Source: Shinisaurus crocodilurus
Taxonomy: Eukaryota > Chordata > Lepidosauria > Squamata > Shinisauridae
Direction of reading: 5' to 3'
DNA: 64,000 nt
Assembly: GCA_021292165.1 (NCBI GenBank)
Contig: CM037885.1
Location: forward strand, 10,225,042 to 10,289,041
Shown here: in pieces, positions 24,323 to 36,286 of the stretch
Layout of the letters: each line of letters begins with the position of its first letter
Position numbering within the stretch: the first letter of the stretch is position 1
Notes under the pieces: model-generated
What the model saw: the letters and a program-made list of their open reading frames with translations, nothing else
Database searches by the model: none
Told to the model about the DNA's origin: nothing
Position numbers and translations under genes: made by a program

Positions 24323-25200
24323 TTTAATGCGCCAAGAGTGGCCTGCACCAGGATGGCAATCCCCGCTGACCAAGGGGGTGGAGCGAACTCGGTGTTTTCC
24401 CTGCTTGTCCCTTCGCATGTTCGGTACTCACAGGTACCGCACACCAGTGGTGTAGTGGTAAATTTTGAAGTGCAGGGGCTCATCATCATGGTCCCCATAC
24501 CGAGTCCTGCTCCTGCAAGGAGAGTCCAAAAATTCAAGGAGCTGTGTGTTGATCCATATCAACAGACCAGTTTTAGCAGTTTTCCTGTCCAGCGGGAACA
24601 GGTCTTTTGTAAAGCTAATGGATCTAAATTGCCAATTCAAGACCAAGCCACCCCAAAATACTTCAATACTTCGCATTTCAACCCAGCTACTGTGAGGATT
24701 ACAGCTAAGCTCAGAGGGAACAGGGAATTCTGAGGGAGGTGGTAGATGACCTCAGAGTCCCTGCTATGCTGGCTGCCTCCCTGTGAACCTTTGCTCCACT
24801 ACATCATTTCCGAACACCTGGATAGGACTCTTTCGTGGGCTGCTTTTGTGGTGTTCATTCTAGACTGCGTGAGGTGGAAATTTTGTGTATTGTAGACAAA
24901 CACTTTTTGTATTGTTTTTAGATTATGTTTTTATGCTGTTTATTTTTATCTGTATTCTTGTGCTGATTAAGGTTTATATTGATTTTGAGGTTTTTGTTCT
25001 GTTATATTATAATTATGGGTTTCTTATTTGTGTGTGTAAGTTGCTTTGAGACTGCTGTTTGCGGTGGGAAGTGATGCATAAATTTTAATAATATTTATTT
25101 ATTTATCTACTTACACTGTTTGTATACTACTCCATGTCCAAGCAGATTCTGGAGCAGTGAACAATAAAAAGATAAAGACAGATAAAATAATTAAAAAGAT

Positions 25201-25230
25201 ATCATCATCATCATCATCATCATCATCATC
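25201..25230. repeat. (ATC)n microsatellite
   Basis: Ten ATC units; a similar tract lies at about 33767-33795. Confidence 0.93.
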
Positions 25231-25385
25231 TCTAAGTGCTATTTAAAGGGAAGAGACAAGAACAAGCCAGACTGGGTTTCCCACCACAACCACTTGGCAA
25301 ACCCAGTGATCATGGAACCTGCGGGTCCTGGTTTCAGGTCTGATTCCGCTGATACTGGCTGCTTCCAGATAGCCAGCTCCTAGTG

Positions 25386-25771
25386 CAGTGTTCTCCAACC
25401 TTGGGTCCCCAGATGTTTTTGGCCTACAACTCTCAGCATGCCCCAGCCAGCGTAGCTGGCCTAAAACCTCTGGGAACTCAAGGTTTAGATTCATAGATTC
25501 ATAGATCATAGAGTTGGAAGGGACCTACAAGGCCATCGAGTCCTGCTCAATGCAGGAAACTAGAGGAGGGGTCTCCCATCCAAGTAACAACCATAGATTT
25601 CATAGATCACAGAGTTGGAAGGGAGCCTACAAGGCTATCGAGTCCAACCCCCTGCTCAATGCAGGAAACTAGAGGAGGGGTCTCCCATCGTTTTTGGCCA
25701 GCTATGCTGGCTGGGGCATGCTGGGAGTTGAAGGCCAAAAACATCTGGGGACCCAAGGTTGGAGAACACTG
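25386..25771. mobile_element. Composite hAT element containing two 5S-SINE tails
   Basis: Outer ends CAGTG (25386) and CACTG (to 25771) are flanked by TCCTAGTG and TACTAGTG (7 of 8 match), so the whole 386 bp behaves as one inserted unit. Inside, a decayed left palindrome arm is followed by two antisense 5S-SINE/CR1-tail pieces (about 25494-25594 and 25594-25688), then the right arm. Confidence 0.65.
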
Positions 25772-26394
25772 TACTAGTGCTAAAAAAAAAAAAAAAAAAG
25801 CTTTCCACTATAAGCCAAAAGTGGAATTGCAGTTGACTTTCCCACACTATCACTGGATATTGTGCATTTTCGATATATATATATACCGTACATCCCACTA
25901 AGTTGTGGCTTTGACATGGGTAGTGACTTCTCGGGCAGTTTAAGCTCTTGCAGCTCAGCACGCATTTACTATATCCTTTGCAGTGGGTGCTACTTTTATC
26001 ACCCATTTTAAAAATCTGTCTTTTAAGTAGTGCTAAAACATTTTCCGGACTATTATTAAAAAAAAAGAAGAAGAAGGGCAAAATACCACACATTAAAAAG
26101 TGCTATATATGCTAAAAGATTTTTTAAATGCTTTTTTAAAATGTGCATTAATGGGGTATAGTGGTAGAACCCTATAATGCTAAAAAAAACAACAACAAAC
26201 CTAACTAAATGCTATTTACAAAAAACAACAACAACAGCTTTTTAAAAAGACCTTTCTGGTCACCACCATTAACCACTTTGCTGAAATGGTGATTGGAAAG
26301 GGGATTTCATCATTTAAATTTGTGTTATATACAGTATATCGCATTATAGAAATATAGTGCTATAACACTCTTTCGTTTAAGTGGTATTTCACTG

Positions 26395-26830
26395 TTATTT
26401 CAATATTTATTTATTTACATTTGTATACTGCTCCATATCTAGACAGATTCCAGAGCGGTGAACAATAAAAATATAAAACGGATAAAAGAATAAAAACAGT
26501 GCATGAAGAACAGAATAACATTAAAACCATGGCTCGTCAGGCAAGGAAGGCCTCCCAAATAAAGATGTCTTCAGCAGGCTGCCTGAAAACAACACAGTGT
26601 TGGGGCCTGCCTGACCTCCAGAGGCAGGGAGTTCCACAGAAGTGGAGCCGGCTCACTGAAGGCTGTTCTCCTGGTGGACTCCAATCAGGCCATAGGCCCA
26701 TGTCCTCCGATGACCTCAGTGACCGGGTAGGTTGGTAAGGGAGAAGGCGCTCTCTCAGGTGTCCTAGTCTCATGTTGTTTAGGGCTTTGTACACTAGTAC
26801 TAGAACCTTAAACCTGACCTGGTAGCAAAT
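26395..26830 (-). mobile_element. LINE 3' end, antisense
   Basis: ATTTATTTATTTACATTTGT, ACTGCTCCATATCTAGACAG, AGGCAGGGAGTTCCACAGAA, TTGTTTAGGGCTTTGTACAC. A short relative lies at 25087-25195. Class uncertain. Confidence 0.6.
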
Positions 26831-26911
26831 AGACAGCCAGTTTTCATATATATATGGAAAAGTGCATTAGGGTGCAGTTCAATGGGTTGTGCCCTTATTG
26901 GAAGGAAGCCT

Positions 26912-27053
26912 CTGAGTGTGGAAAGCTTAGCAGGGTCAGGCCTGCTTATTACTTGGATGGGAGACCCCTCCTCTAGTTTCCTGCATTGAGCAGGGGGTTG
27001 GACTCGATAGCCTTGTAGGCTCCTTCCAACTCTATGATCTGTGAAATCTGTGA
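26912..27053 (+). mobile_element. 5S rRNA-derived SINE with CR1 tail, 5' shortened
   Basis: GAAAGCTTAGCAGGGTCAGG, TACTTGGATGGGAGACCCC, CR1 tail and the terminal TATGATCTGTGAAATCTGTG repeat. Confidence 0.83.
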
Positions 27054-27223
27054 AGGCAGGACAGGTGGGATTTTGAAACAAACAAATGAACAAACTCAAA
27101 GATCAATTCTTCAAAAAGCAATGGCTTCCTCTTGGAGCTGGCCAAAGTTTTCCCTTTGGCATCCAGTTGCAAAAAAATGTTCAGTTTGTTTCTCCTTCGC
27201 GGGCTTACATTCAAAATTACCCA

Positions 27224-27381
27224 GCCTGTGGCTCACGCTGGCTCAGCTTGTCTGGGCGTGGAAAGCTAAGCAGGGTCAGGCCTGGTGATTACTTGGATGG
27301 GAGACCCCCTCCTCTAGTTTCCTGCATTGAGCAGGGGGTTGGACTCGATAGCCTTGTAGGCTCCTTCCAACTGCATGATCA
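27224..27381 (+). mobile_element. 5S rRNA-derived SINE with CR1 tail
   Basis: The head GGAAAGCTAAGCAGGGTCAG and CTTGGATGGGAGACC matches the 5S internal promoter (A box, IE, C box). The tail GGGGTTGGACTCGATAGCC through CTTCCAACT is the CR1 3' end found at 11700-11785. This is a SINE3-like architecture. Confidence 0.85.
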
Positions 27382-27678
27382 CGTATTCAGTGCCCTGCTG
27401 CTGGCAGGGCAGGAGGAGTGGGGGAGGTGATGTTTGCCGCTCCGTCCTCCTCTGCTTCCCCCCACCCCCCAGATGGGCCTCTGAGCCTGTCCAGCAGAGG
27501 TGCGCTGGCGGGGCTGGGGCTGAAGAGGGCATAGGATTCTTCATGATCTGGGCTCTCCTCCCATCCCCGCCTACCACAGCGCCCCCTTTCAGACCTTTCC
27601 AAGGCCATTTTTGTGACCTTGTAATGCAGGTGCTGCAGTTCTTTCCCTCACAGCTGTGAGAGGGAGTTGTGGAGGGAG

Positions 27679-28346
27679 CAGGGATGTTGAGTCCGTGGTT
27701 TCGAGTCACGAGTTAAGTCACGAGTCTTTGGACCCGAGTCTCGAGTCCGAGTCCTTGGTCCAAAATGGTGACTCACGAGTCACTCCCAAAGCTGACTCCA
27801 CGAGTCCCTATTAAAATCAATGTGGGTTTTCCCAACAAAATAAGGCTATTTCAGATGTGTGGCTTAAATAAATTCTAGGCACAAGTGTGCCTTTTTATTT
27901 CAAAACTCTGCAACTGATTTTGGCAAGAACAGACCAGGCAGACAAACCCAAAATAACCAGACAGGCAGAGGAGGCAGGGAACCCCAAAACAGACAGGCAG
28001 AGGCCTTTGTCTTGGACAATTCAAACTGTGGAACTGGTTAAAAAGAGACCAGGCAGGCAGAGGAGGCAGGGAACCCCAAACAGGCAGGCAGAGGCAGCCA
28101 AACCCAATATGTCTGAAAGGTTGCATTTTAGGAAAATGATTTTAAAAAATAAACTTGCTGTACTTCCTAAAACCTATCCATGTTGCATTTGAGGAACACG
28201 ATTTTGGAACACGAGTCCTTGGTCTCGAGTCCCGAGTCGAGTCTCGAGTCCCATTAAAAATATTGGGACTCGAGTCTGACTCGAGTCAGAGGGGGGACTC
28301 AGTCTGACTCACGAGTCGAGTCCTGGAGTCCGAGTCCACATCCCTG
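27679..28346. mobile_element. hAT-like element with GACTC/GAGTC-rich ends
   Basis: 668 bp; ends CAGGGATGT and ACATCCCTG, perfect 8-bp duplication GGAGGGAG (27671-27678, 28347-28354). About 110-140 bp at each end is a dense array of GAGTC/GACTC, many forming GACTCGAGTC-type palindromes. The centre has a tandem duplication of AGGCAGGGAACCCCAAA. No transposase frame, so non-autonomous. Confidence 0.85.
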
Positions 28347-30189
28347 GGAGGGAGGGGATTGTATTCTGGAGTCCCCCTTCCGAGGTCAGCGTCTATGTCC
28401 TCGGAGGGGGGACTCCGAAGGATCTGATGGTCCCTGAGATGCCCTCCAAGGCAATTGCTTTCTTAATGCTACTTAAAAGATAGATTAAAAATAAATGGGT
28501 ATAAAAATGGCACTGAATGTGTGCTGAATTCTGTTATACTGAGCGTGTGCTGGGTTGTGATAGTTTTACCTGCCCGATAGGTCACTGACCACATCAAAAC
28601 CATGTGTCTTTAAAAAGACAAAAGAGCAGTGCTCAGGGCATCTACACCTGTGGAGATTGCATGATTCTTCTGTCCTTCTCAAAAATAGTCAGGGCTTTCT
28701 CAGGCAAGAAAAACAGTAGAAGCAGCACTGGGGAAACATGGGAAGATTACGAAAGGGTTGTGTGGTCCTCCCGTAAAATGTGAGTGAACAGGGCACGGCG
28801 ATTCCAGGATGCTTCCTCATCTGGAAGCAGCCACCATACCAAGCTGCTTTAACTGATATGTTCTTCATCTTCCTGAAAACACCTAGCAGTTGTTGTTGGC
28901 AGTACCAGACTGAAGAGGGCCACATCTCTCTTGTTTCAGTTTATTATGCTAGGAAAACAAGCCGTATGCATCTGGGGTGGGAGGAACCCTATAGAAGTCA
29001 AATGTCAACTGTTGTGTGTGTCCTTGTGCTGGGCCTTTTTTTTCTTGTTGGTTGTAGATCAGCTTGTGTGACCCACCAAGCAAACTAGAGGTTGCCAGCC
29101 CAGCCCTTTCATGTGACCTTCCAGGTGTTTCTCTCTGCCCCCACACCCATTTTTTTGCAGTTTCCTACAGATAACAAAACCAGGAAGTTTTATCTGAATT
29201 GGTGAGACACATATTGTGAAGTCCTGTTGTAAATAATTATCCTTTCCTCTTGCTTGCTTTTTTGGATGATGTTGATGATGTGTGTGTATGTGTGCCTGGT
29301 CTTCTTGTGCAATTGTGCTAATAATGTGTGAGATTTTAAAGAGCCCCTCCAGGAGAGTGTTAAATTAGCAAATCCTGCCCAGGCATCCCAAGGAAGAGCC
29401 TACAAAACCAAGGCTCGTTTCAAGCTTCAAACCTACTTTTCAGATGCTAGAATTCATCCCCCAAAAGCAATAATGAAGACAGTATGAATCTGGGCACGTG
29501 CAGAGAGCTTTTCTCTCTCTTCACAGCCATATAACTACAGCCATTGATAGCACGCCTGCCTTTTCTGTTTTCTTGAACCAACCAGTGCACATAATCAAGC
29601 ATGTCATAGTGAAATGAAAATCCATGCCATATTACCAGAGTGGGAGAAGGAGCAGGCGAACAGTGAATTTGTAAGCATTGCAAACGAAAAGCGTTCAAAC
29701 TACAGCCAGGATCCTCAGCAGCGCGAGCATGAGCTAAGAATGCGGATCCTCATGAGCCAAAGTGAATGAGAGAGGGAAGATGGCACCAGCCTCCTGCTCC
29801 TTTCTGGGCTCCACACATCCGCCTCTGCCATGTCTGCACCAGGGATAATGGCGGCATCCATCTGACGCCTGTTGAATGCCAGCCGGGGTGGCCAGGAGCG
29901 GCAGATGGTCTTAATCCAAAGAAGAGTCCAGGCCCATTAAGGGCAAATGATGCCTGCCAGTGCTTTATAGGCATGGCATGGGCCACTGCACAGTATGGCC
30001 CAGGCACAGCTGTGAGTGCCCGCTAGCCAGGGTTGGCACTAGACATTTTAGTGCCATGGGCTGAATGTTAGAAAGGTCTGCCCTGTGCCTTGCCTTCATC
30101 CTCCCCAAATGGATCATGGAGCTCTTGGTGTCGCTGTGCTGGTCAGCTGCCCATTCCCCCCCCCCCCCACTAGAAGCCCCTGACTTCTC

Positions 30190-30515
30190 CGTAAGAATTT
30201 AAGATGAGCACTGCTGGATCAGACCAAGGGACTATCTAGTCCAGCATTCTGTTTCCCACAGTGGCCAGCCAGATGCTCCAATGGGAAGCTCACAAGCAGG
30301 ACATGAGCGCAATAGCACCCTCTGACTCATGCTCCCGAGCAACAGGTATTGAGAATAATGCTGCCTCCGATGCTGGAGGTAATGTACAGCCATCACGACT
30401 CGTAGTAGCCATTGATAGCCTTCTTCTCCATGACTTTGTCTAATCCCCCTTTAAAGCCATCTAAGATGGTGGCCATCACTACAGTTTGTGGTAGCCAATC
30501 CCATAGTTTAACTAT
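30190..30515 (-). mobile_element. CR1/L3-like LINE 3' end
   Basis: Antisense copy beginning AAGATGAGCACTGCTGGATC and containing the CAGTGGCCAGCCAGATG and CCCCCTTTAAAGCCATC blocks seen in the other family members. Confidence 0.8.
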
Positions 30516-31539
30516 GTGGTGTTCCATCCCTTTGAGCTGTACGGTGTAGTGGATACAGCATTTGACTGGCACTTATGTTTTATTTTCTGTGAGGTTTGAC
30601 TTCTGGCCCTGCTTCTCCCAGCTCTTTTCCCAGGCCCTCATTTCTTCACGTAGCAGCAAGGTTTCAGAGTGTAACAACCTGGTTGGAAAGGAAGGCTGGA
30701 TGGAATAGTGAGTCATTTCCTGTTCCAGAGGAGCAGAAGGATACACGCCAAACGTCCTGTCTTCATACAGCTGTCTGCACAAAACAGCTGCCCTAGGCGG
30801 TCATCTAGCTGGGCCTCCTAGTCTTAGGTCTGTCCCTGTCACTTCTTGCGATGTATGTGATGGGTAGGACTAGGTCTTGAGGGGAAGAGGCAGAGGTGGC
30901 ATGGAAGACAACGTGGCTGGGAGGAGCTTGTGGGACAGGTCCCTGCAGGCCAAGGGGAAAACTGTTTCTGGCATCCTCTGCTTATTGGGCTATAAATGCA
31001 TCTGCAAGTTCAGGGGCTGGCAGGGGTCAGGATGCGGTGCCAGGACGTGCCCCAGCAGCAAGCGCCATGCCAGCTGCCCGACAAAACACTTCCAGTGATG
31101 GATGGAGCCGAGGCCAGGATAGAACAGGACCCATTGTTCCCTTTTGGAGTCAGACAGAGGGACGGCTGCAAACGCCCTTGTTCTCCCCTCCCCTTGAACA
31201 CACTTTCCCTGAATGTATTGATTTAAGTTGTTTTGATGTATGGCCAGTTGTGTCCCGAGAGCGTAGGGCAGGGTCGTAGAATCTCAGAGGGCAGGAAGGG
31301 CACCTGAGATCCGCTTGTCCAAACTCCCCCGCCCCCCCCCTGCACCCCAGAGCCCTCTGCATTAACCCACTTGATTCCCTCGTATCAAGCCAGCAGTTGT
31401 AAACAGAGAAGAGAAGCCTCTGTTCCCAGAAGGCTCGCAGTCTAAGGGCACAGATGACCTTCTGCCCATCTGCATGCCACAGATGGGAGATGGTATGTGT
31501 GATGGTCAGCGGAGCACGGACAGAGCGATCCACGTAGGC

Positions 31540-31901
31540 CAGGGGTGTTGAGCCCCTTTTCAGCTTGAGGGCCGAATTCAGTTTTGGAGAAACTCTTGGG
31601 GACCACATTCCAGCAGTGGGCAGGGCCAAAGGCAAAATAGTACAGAGCCAAAATACAAAAAAAAATACCAGTCGTCTTTAGCTTAAAGCTCTTGCTTCCA
31701 GTAACTAAGCCTTAGGAGAGGTATTTCAACCTTTTAGAATGGGTGGGAAAATGGCACGAAAGCCAGGAAACCACCGAACAAGTTGGGAGAAAGAGGTGGG
31801 GCCAAGGGAAAGGAGTGTAGCCCCCTGGGGAATCCTGTAGGGCTGGATTCAGATCCCAGGAAGGCCAGATTTGCCCCCGGGCTTGAGTTTCTACAACCCT
31901 G
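31540..31901 (-). mobile_element. hAT-like element related to 23358-23732, antisense
   Basis: CAGGGGTGTTGAGCCCC at one end, CTACAACCCTG at the other, 6 of 8 flank match; contains AACTAAGCCTTAGGAGAGG. Confidence 0.78.
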
Positions 31902-32446
31902 ATGTAGACAAAGAAGCAGTGGAGGCGGGGTGGGGTGGGGTATGCCACATCTTATTCTCCTTTTCCTGTTTAACTTTAGATTTAAAAATATAATAGATTT
32001 ATATTAGATTTAAAAAATACAATAAATAAAAAAATTAACACAAAACCTCTGAACATGGGATAAGAGACGTGTTCGATTTGTCACACGGGGCAGCAAATCC
32101 ACATGGCGGTCCCCAGCCCCTGTTAATGACACGGGGCACACCCCCCCCCCACCGGGACGTTCTCCTGCAGAAACCCCATCAGAGCAGATCCTCTTCCACA
32201 GGTCCATCCACTTGGGCTCCTTCCGCAGGAGAACTTCCTGATGGTCTTTTGCCCCCAGGTCAGATCTGTTCATCTCTCACTCTGCTGCCCTGGACGGCAT
32301 CCAAAATCTGCCGCTCAGGGCAGTTGCTTCACTTTACCTCATGGTGGAGCCGCCTCATTCTTCAGAAACTAAGCACTCTGAGACCAAAAGAGAGTGGAAA
32401 GGTCATAATTTGAAACTTTTTTTAAAAAAAGTGACTCTAAATCCCT

Positions 32447-32680
32447 GGGTGCTTCCAGACAAAGCTTTTATCATGCAATCGCCCTGCCTCATTCACAGAA
32501 TTTTATGGGGAGTTCGTCGTTGTCATCCACTCGTAACCCTCCTGTGTTTCCCCACCACATCTTCCATCTTTTCTTCCCCCCTGCCCCCCCCCCCCCAAAC
32601 ATTATAAAAGAAAAGCTGGAATAGCTGCACAGTGTCTTTTGATTGGCAGCGGTAGGAGACCTCCATCTGGAAGCACCCCC
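32447..32680. mobile_element. MITE with GGGTGCTTCCAGAC ends
   Basis: Clear inverted ends GGGTGCTTCCAGAC and CATCTGGAAGCACCC; internal ATCGCCCTGCCTCATTCACA; C-rich tract inside. Confidence 0.72.
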
Positions 32681-33163
32681 TATCCCCCTCAGTGGCTATT
32701 CAAAGTCAAACCTGTGCCATGTTGGTGTAAATTTATTTCTTTTACTGCCTTGTCCCATTTTGTATCTTGCCCTTCTTCCGAGAAGCTTTGGGTGGTAATT
32801 ATGGAGTTCTTGGAGTCATCAAAAGCAGGCAACAACCAAGGCCAGGTGAAACTTTCTGTCTGTTCGTGTCCGCACCCTGCTTAACTCCCTCTCTCCCGCC
32901 TTGTTGTCAGCTTCTTCCTCCAGCAGAAGCAGGGGAGGAACTCCAAGACACGGTGCTGACCATAATACATCGCACTTGGGGCTTCACAGAACAGACAACC
33001 TGTGCCACCCAATGAGCTACAGGGTTGGGCAGGGATTTGAACCTCAGTTTTCAAACCCAGCACTTCAGCTAGTGGAGAGATGGGTATATAAAGTTTGGGG
33101 CCAGGATATTTGAAAGACTTCTTCCTCCCATATAAACCTGCCCATAATTTGCGATCATCTGAG

Positions 33164-33408
33164 AGCCAGTGTGGCATAGTGGTGAGAGTGTTGGACTGGG
33201 ACTCGGGAGATCCGGGTTCAAATCCCCGCTCGGCCATGAAACTCACTGGGTGACTTTGGGCCAGTCACTGACTCTCAGCCTAACCTACCTCACAGGGTTG
33301 TTGTGAGGGTAAAATGGAGAGGAGGAGGAGGATTATGTAAGCCGCCTTGGGTTCCTTTCAGGAAAAAAGGCGGGGTATAAATATAATAAATAAATAAATA
33401 AATAAATC
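33164..33408 (+). mobile_element. Sauria-type SINE, full length
   Basis: tRNA-derived head with B box (GGGTTCAAATCCC near 33214), middle block CAACCTACCTCACAGGG-like (CTAACCTACCTCACAGGG), and the 3' block AAAAAAGGCGGGGTATAAAT ending in AATAAATAAATAA. This structure is the lepidosaur Sauria SINE mobilised by Bov-B LINEs and is the best clue to the organism. Confidence 0.88.
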
Positions 33409-33799
33409 TTCAGAGGCCGTTATATGTCCCACCACCACCACCTAGAGAGGTTAGGTTGGTGATCACTCGAGACAGGGCCGTTTCTGTTGCTCGCCCCAAT
33501 AATTGAACCTCCTCCCTGGGGGGGGTCTGATTTAGCCCCCTCTTTATTGTGCTTTTGATGGGCAGAAATGGCTGTATTGTTCCACTGAGCCTTTAATGGT
33601 TTTTAATGAAGCTTTCTGATTTTCTTGTGATGAATGTTTTGGCTCCTGTTTTATTCTATTGTTATGATGTATTAGTTTTATTCTGTTTTTATTGCTGTTT
33701 TTCTCTGAATTTTATATATTGCCCTAAGCTACCCAGTGGACAGAGGGCTGATTTATAAACATGTATAATCATCATCATCATCATCATCATCATCATACA

Positions 33800-33960
33800 T
33801 ACATAAGAAGAGCCATGCTGGATCAGACCAAGGGTCCATCTACCGGTAGTCTAGCATTCTGTTCACACAGTGGCCAGTCAGCTTTTCACAGGAAACCCAC
33901 AAGCAGGACATGAATGCAACAGCACCCTCTTGCCCATGTTCCCCAGCAACTGGAATAGAT
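33800..33960 (-). mobile_element. CR1/L3-like LINE 3' end
   Basis: Antisense, short: AGAAGAGCCATGCTGGATC through CCCCAGCAACTGG. It follows an (ATC)n tract. Confidence 0.8.
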
Positions 33961-35186
33961 TCAGGCCTGGTACTCTCTAGAGATAAGATGAGGATTGCAG
34001 TCTTGGAATACTTTAGATTAAGAACCCTGGCCACAATCAACTGCTTTTATAGCACAGGGCAGAATCCGATTGGCCCTTTCTGTCACCTGACTCTGAGTAA
34101 GCTGGTCTCTGCTGTACCATCTTCTGGCCATTCGTGGTGCTGCTGAAGCACAGCAAAGAGTAAAGCACCTGGATCCTGCTCCTTGAGTCCTCCTGGTGCA
34201 ACTTCATTTGTTTTAGAAAAACCTTTAGAGAACATCGTTTTCGGGATGTTCCCAGAAGGGGATCTGAAGCAGTATAAACTAGGCAGAGGGAAAGCTGGAC
34301 TCCAAACCCTTCTGGAGCTGAGAGCAGAACTAAGGAGTCCTGGCTGAACCTTTTCTCCCTCCACTACATTAAGAGCTTGACCCCTTTCAACTCTGGAAAG
34401 AAGGAATGCATTCTGCCTACAGCGGAGGGGCTGAGATGAATGTAATGAATGCAGGCGGGGAGGCATTTTCAAAGCCTAGCTCCTTCCCGTTGGCTGGCAT
34501 TGAATTATGGCTGCCTGCCAAGGACGTCATTCTGCGCCCCACCCCACCCCATCCGTTTCGGCACACACAGTCCCTATGGCAGCCTCGTTCCCATCAATCA
34601 GCTGCGGTTATTGTTACAACGCAAGCATGGAGTTAGGGGAGATGCAGTTAGAAGGAGCAACTATATTTCTGTAAAATGCCTAGGAGTATCCGTGTTTGTT
34701 CCTCAGCCGGAGAGGGTGTAGCCATGCATATCCATGGAGCCAAAGTGCAGCCATATTGCTATGGATGGGGGAAAGGCAAGAGGCCTTTTTTGTTGTTGTT
34801 GTTGTTGTTGCTCACATTGCGGCCATTTTTGTTGTGAAAACACAGAAGGGTAGCCTTTATTTTTCTACGGTTGGTTAATTTATTGCTAAAATGTATAGGC
34901 CATCTTTCCACAATGCAGTTACAGTTCAATTTGCCAAGGAGTTAACCTGTTTCTTCTCACAGGGACTGTGAGGTAGCTGCCATTTTGATTTTCACTGTCA
35001 AAGGCAACAGGTCATTCCTCATTTTGTGAATTACAGCATCAGTGTGGGTGGCTTTCTTGGGGAGATGGGAGAATGAGACAGTGGCTGTTATTTATTTTTT
35101 TGGTTGTACAAGATCAAAGGAGGTGTTTTTACTATAAAGGAGGGAATAGCTAGACAGGCCAGACTGCAGATGGTGTGTTGGCCATT

Positions 35187-35203
35187 GGGGGGGGGGGGGG
35201 GGG
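35187..35203. repeat. Poly-G tract
   Basis: Seventeen consecutive G; one of many G or C runs in this window, which are prone to sequencing length errors. Confidence 0.9.
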
Positions 35204-35384
35204 AGAAGAAGTGCACCAGTTAAAGTTACTACCTGCCTCAATTTTTCCAACCCATTCAGTGTCAAGGATGCCGTTCATAATATGTGGAAACTTATGTTTT
35301 AAAAAATGAGCAAATTCAAATTTGCCAGTTGTGGTTGTTTTTTCCTTTCAACTTTGGCCAAATGAAAGACCAGGGTCTATTTTT

Positions 35385-35640
35385 ACTGGGTTGGCGGGCA
35401 CATTTGGAATTTTCAGAGCCTGTTGTGGGTGCTCTCACAAATTGGACTGTTATGAGTGGGGTTTACCCATTCATGTGAAATGGCTGCTATGGTGCACATT
35501 TCTGGTCACAAAACACTCATTTCCTAGAAGGCAAACTGTTGAGACTAAAAGGGAAGTAACTTGCCCAAGAACCTAAGTTCAGGGCAGAGGTGTGGTCTGA
35601 GCTCCAAAATACAAAGCCACTCTTCTGAACCCAGATAAGA
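35385..35640 (-). repeat. Unclassified interspersed repeat
   Basis: Antisense relative of 41470-41710; shared blocks TTCTAGGAAATGAGTGTTTTG-like (AAAACACTCATTTCCTAG) and AAATTCCAAATGTGCCC on the complement. A third partial copy is at about 40535-40655. Confidence 0.65.
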
Positions 35641-36286
35641 TGGCACTGGAGGGCAGTCCTTTGCTTTGCAGTATGCTAGCCTACTGGTTTAATAAAAGCT
35701 TTTAATTTTTTAAAAAACACCTTAAGAAATAAAATTATAATCAGGAGGGGGCAAGGAGCCTGGTGGACACCAAGAGAGGTATTCATGGGCACAGTGGAGC
35801 CCATGGGCACGACATTGGAGACCCCAGCTTGAGAGAAAGAAGCTGTTTCTTTGTATCATGCCCATTCATGGATGTAGGCGAAAGAGGAAGTAACAAAATA
35901 GTCTACTTGTGGTGTCTGAAAACAAAACGTGCGACCTTGCTTGGTCTTTTCAGCCCATTTCTTAAAAAGAAAAAGGAAAAAAGACCTTCACGCAGTTTTA
36001 GAACAACCCTTTTGTCAGGGACATGGTGTTCTCCAAAACAGATAATCTAGAATCTGTTGTATCCATCCTGAAAATCTCTGGTTTAATTTTTACTAAGGAA
36101 AGCCCTTCTCTCCCTTGAAATTCACTCCTGCTGTCACTAACTATTGGCCACCAGGAGCAGTTTCTTCTGCCAATTTAGTGTTTTGTCAATAAAGCTTACT
36201 AACCCACCACATTTCCCCCACCTGCCCAAACATACCTATGTTTAGTCATTTTGTGGTCTGGAATGTGGGGGGTTGTAGGCCAAAAC

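Noticed and set aside
33164..33240. tRNA gene
   Set aside because: Part of a full Sauria-type SINE.
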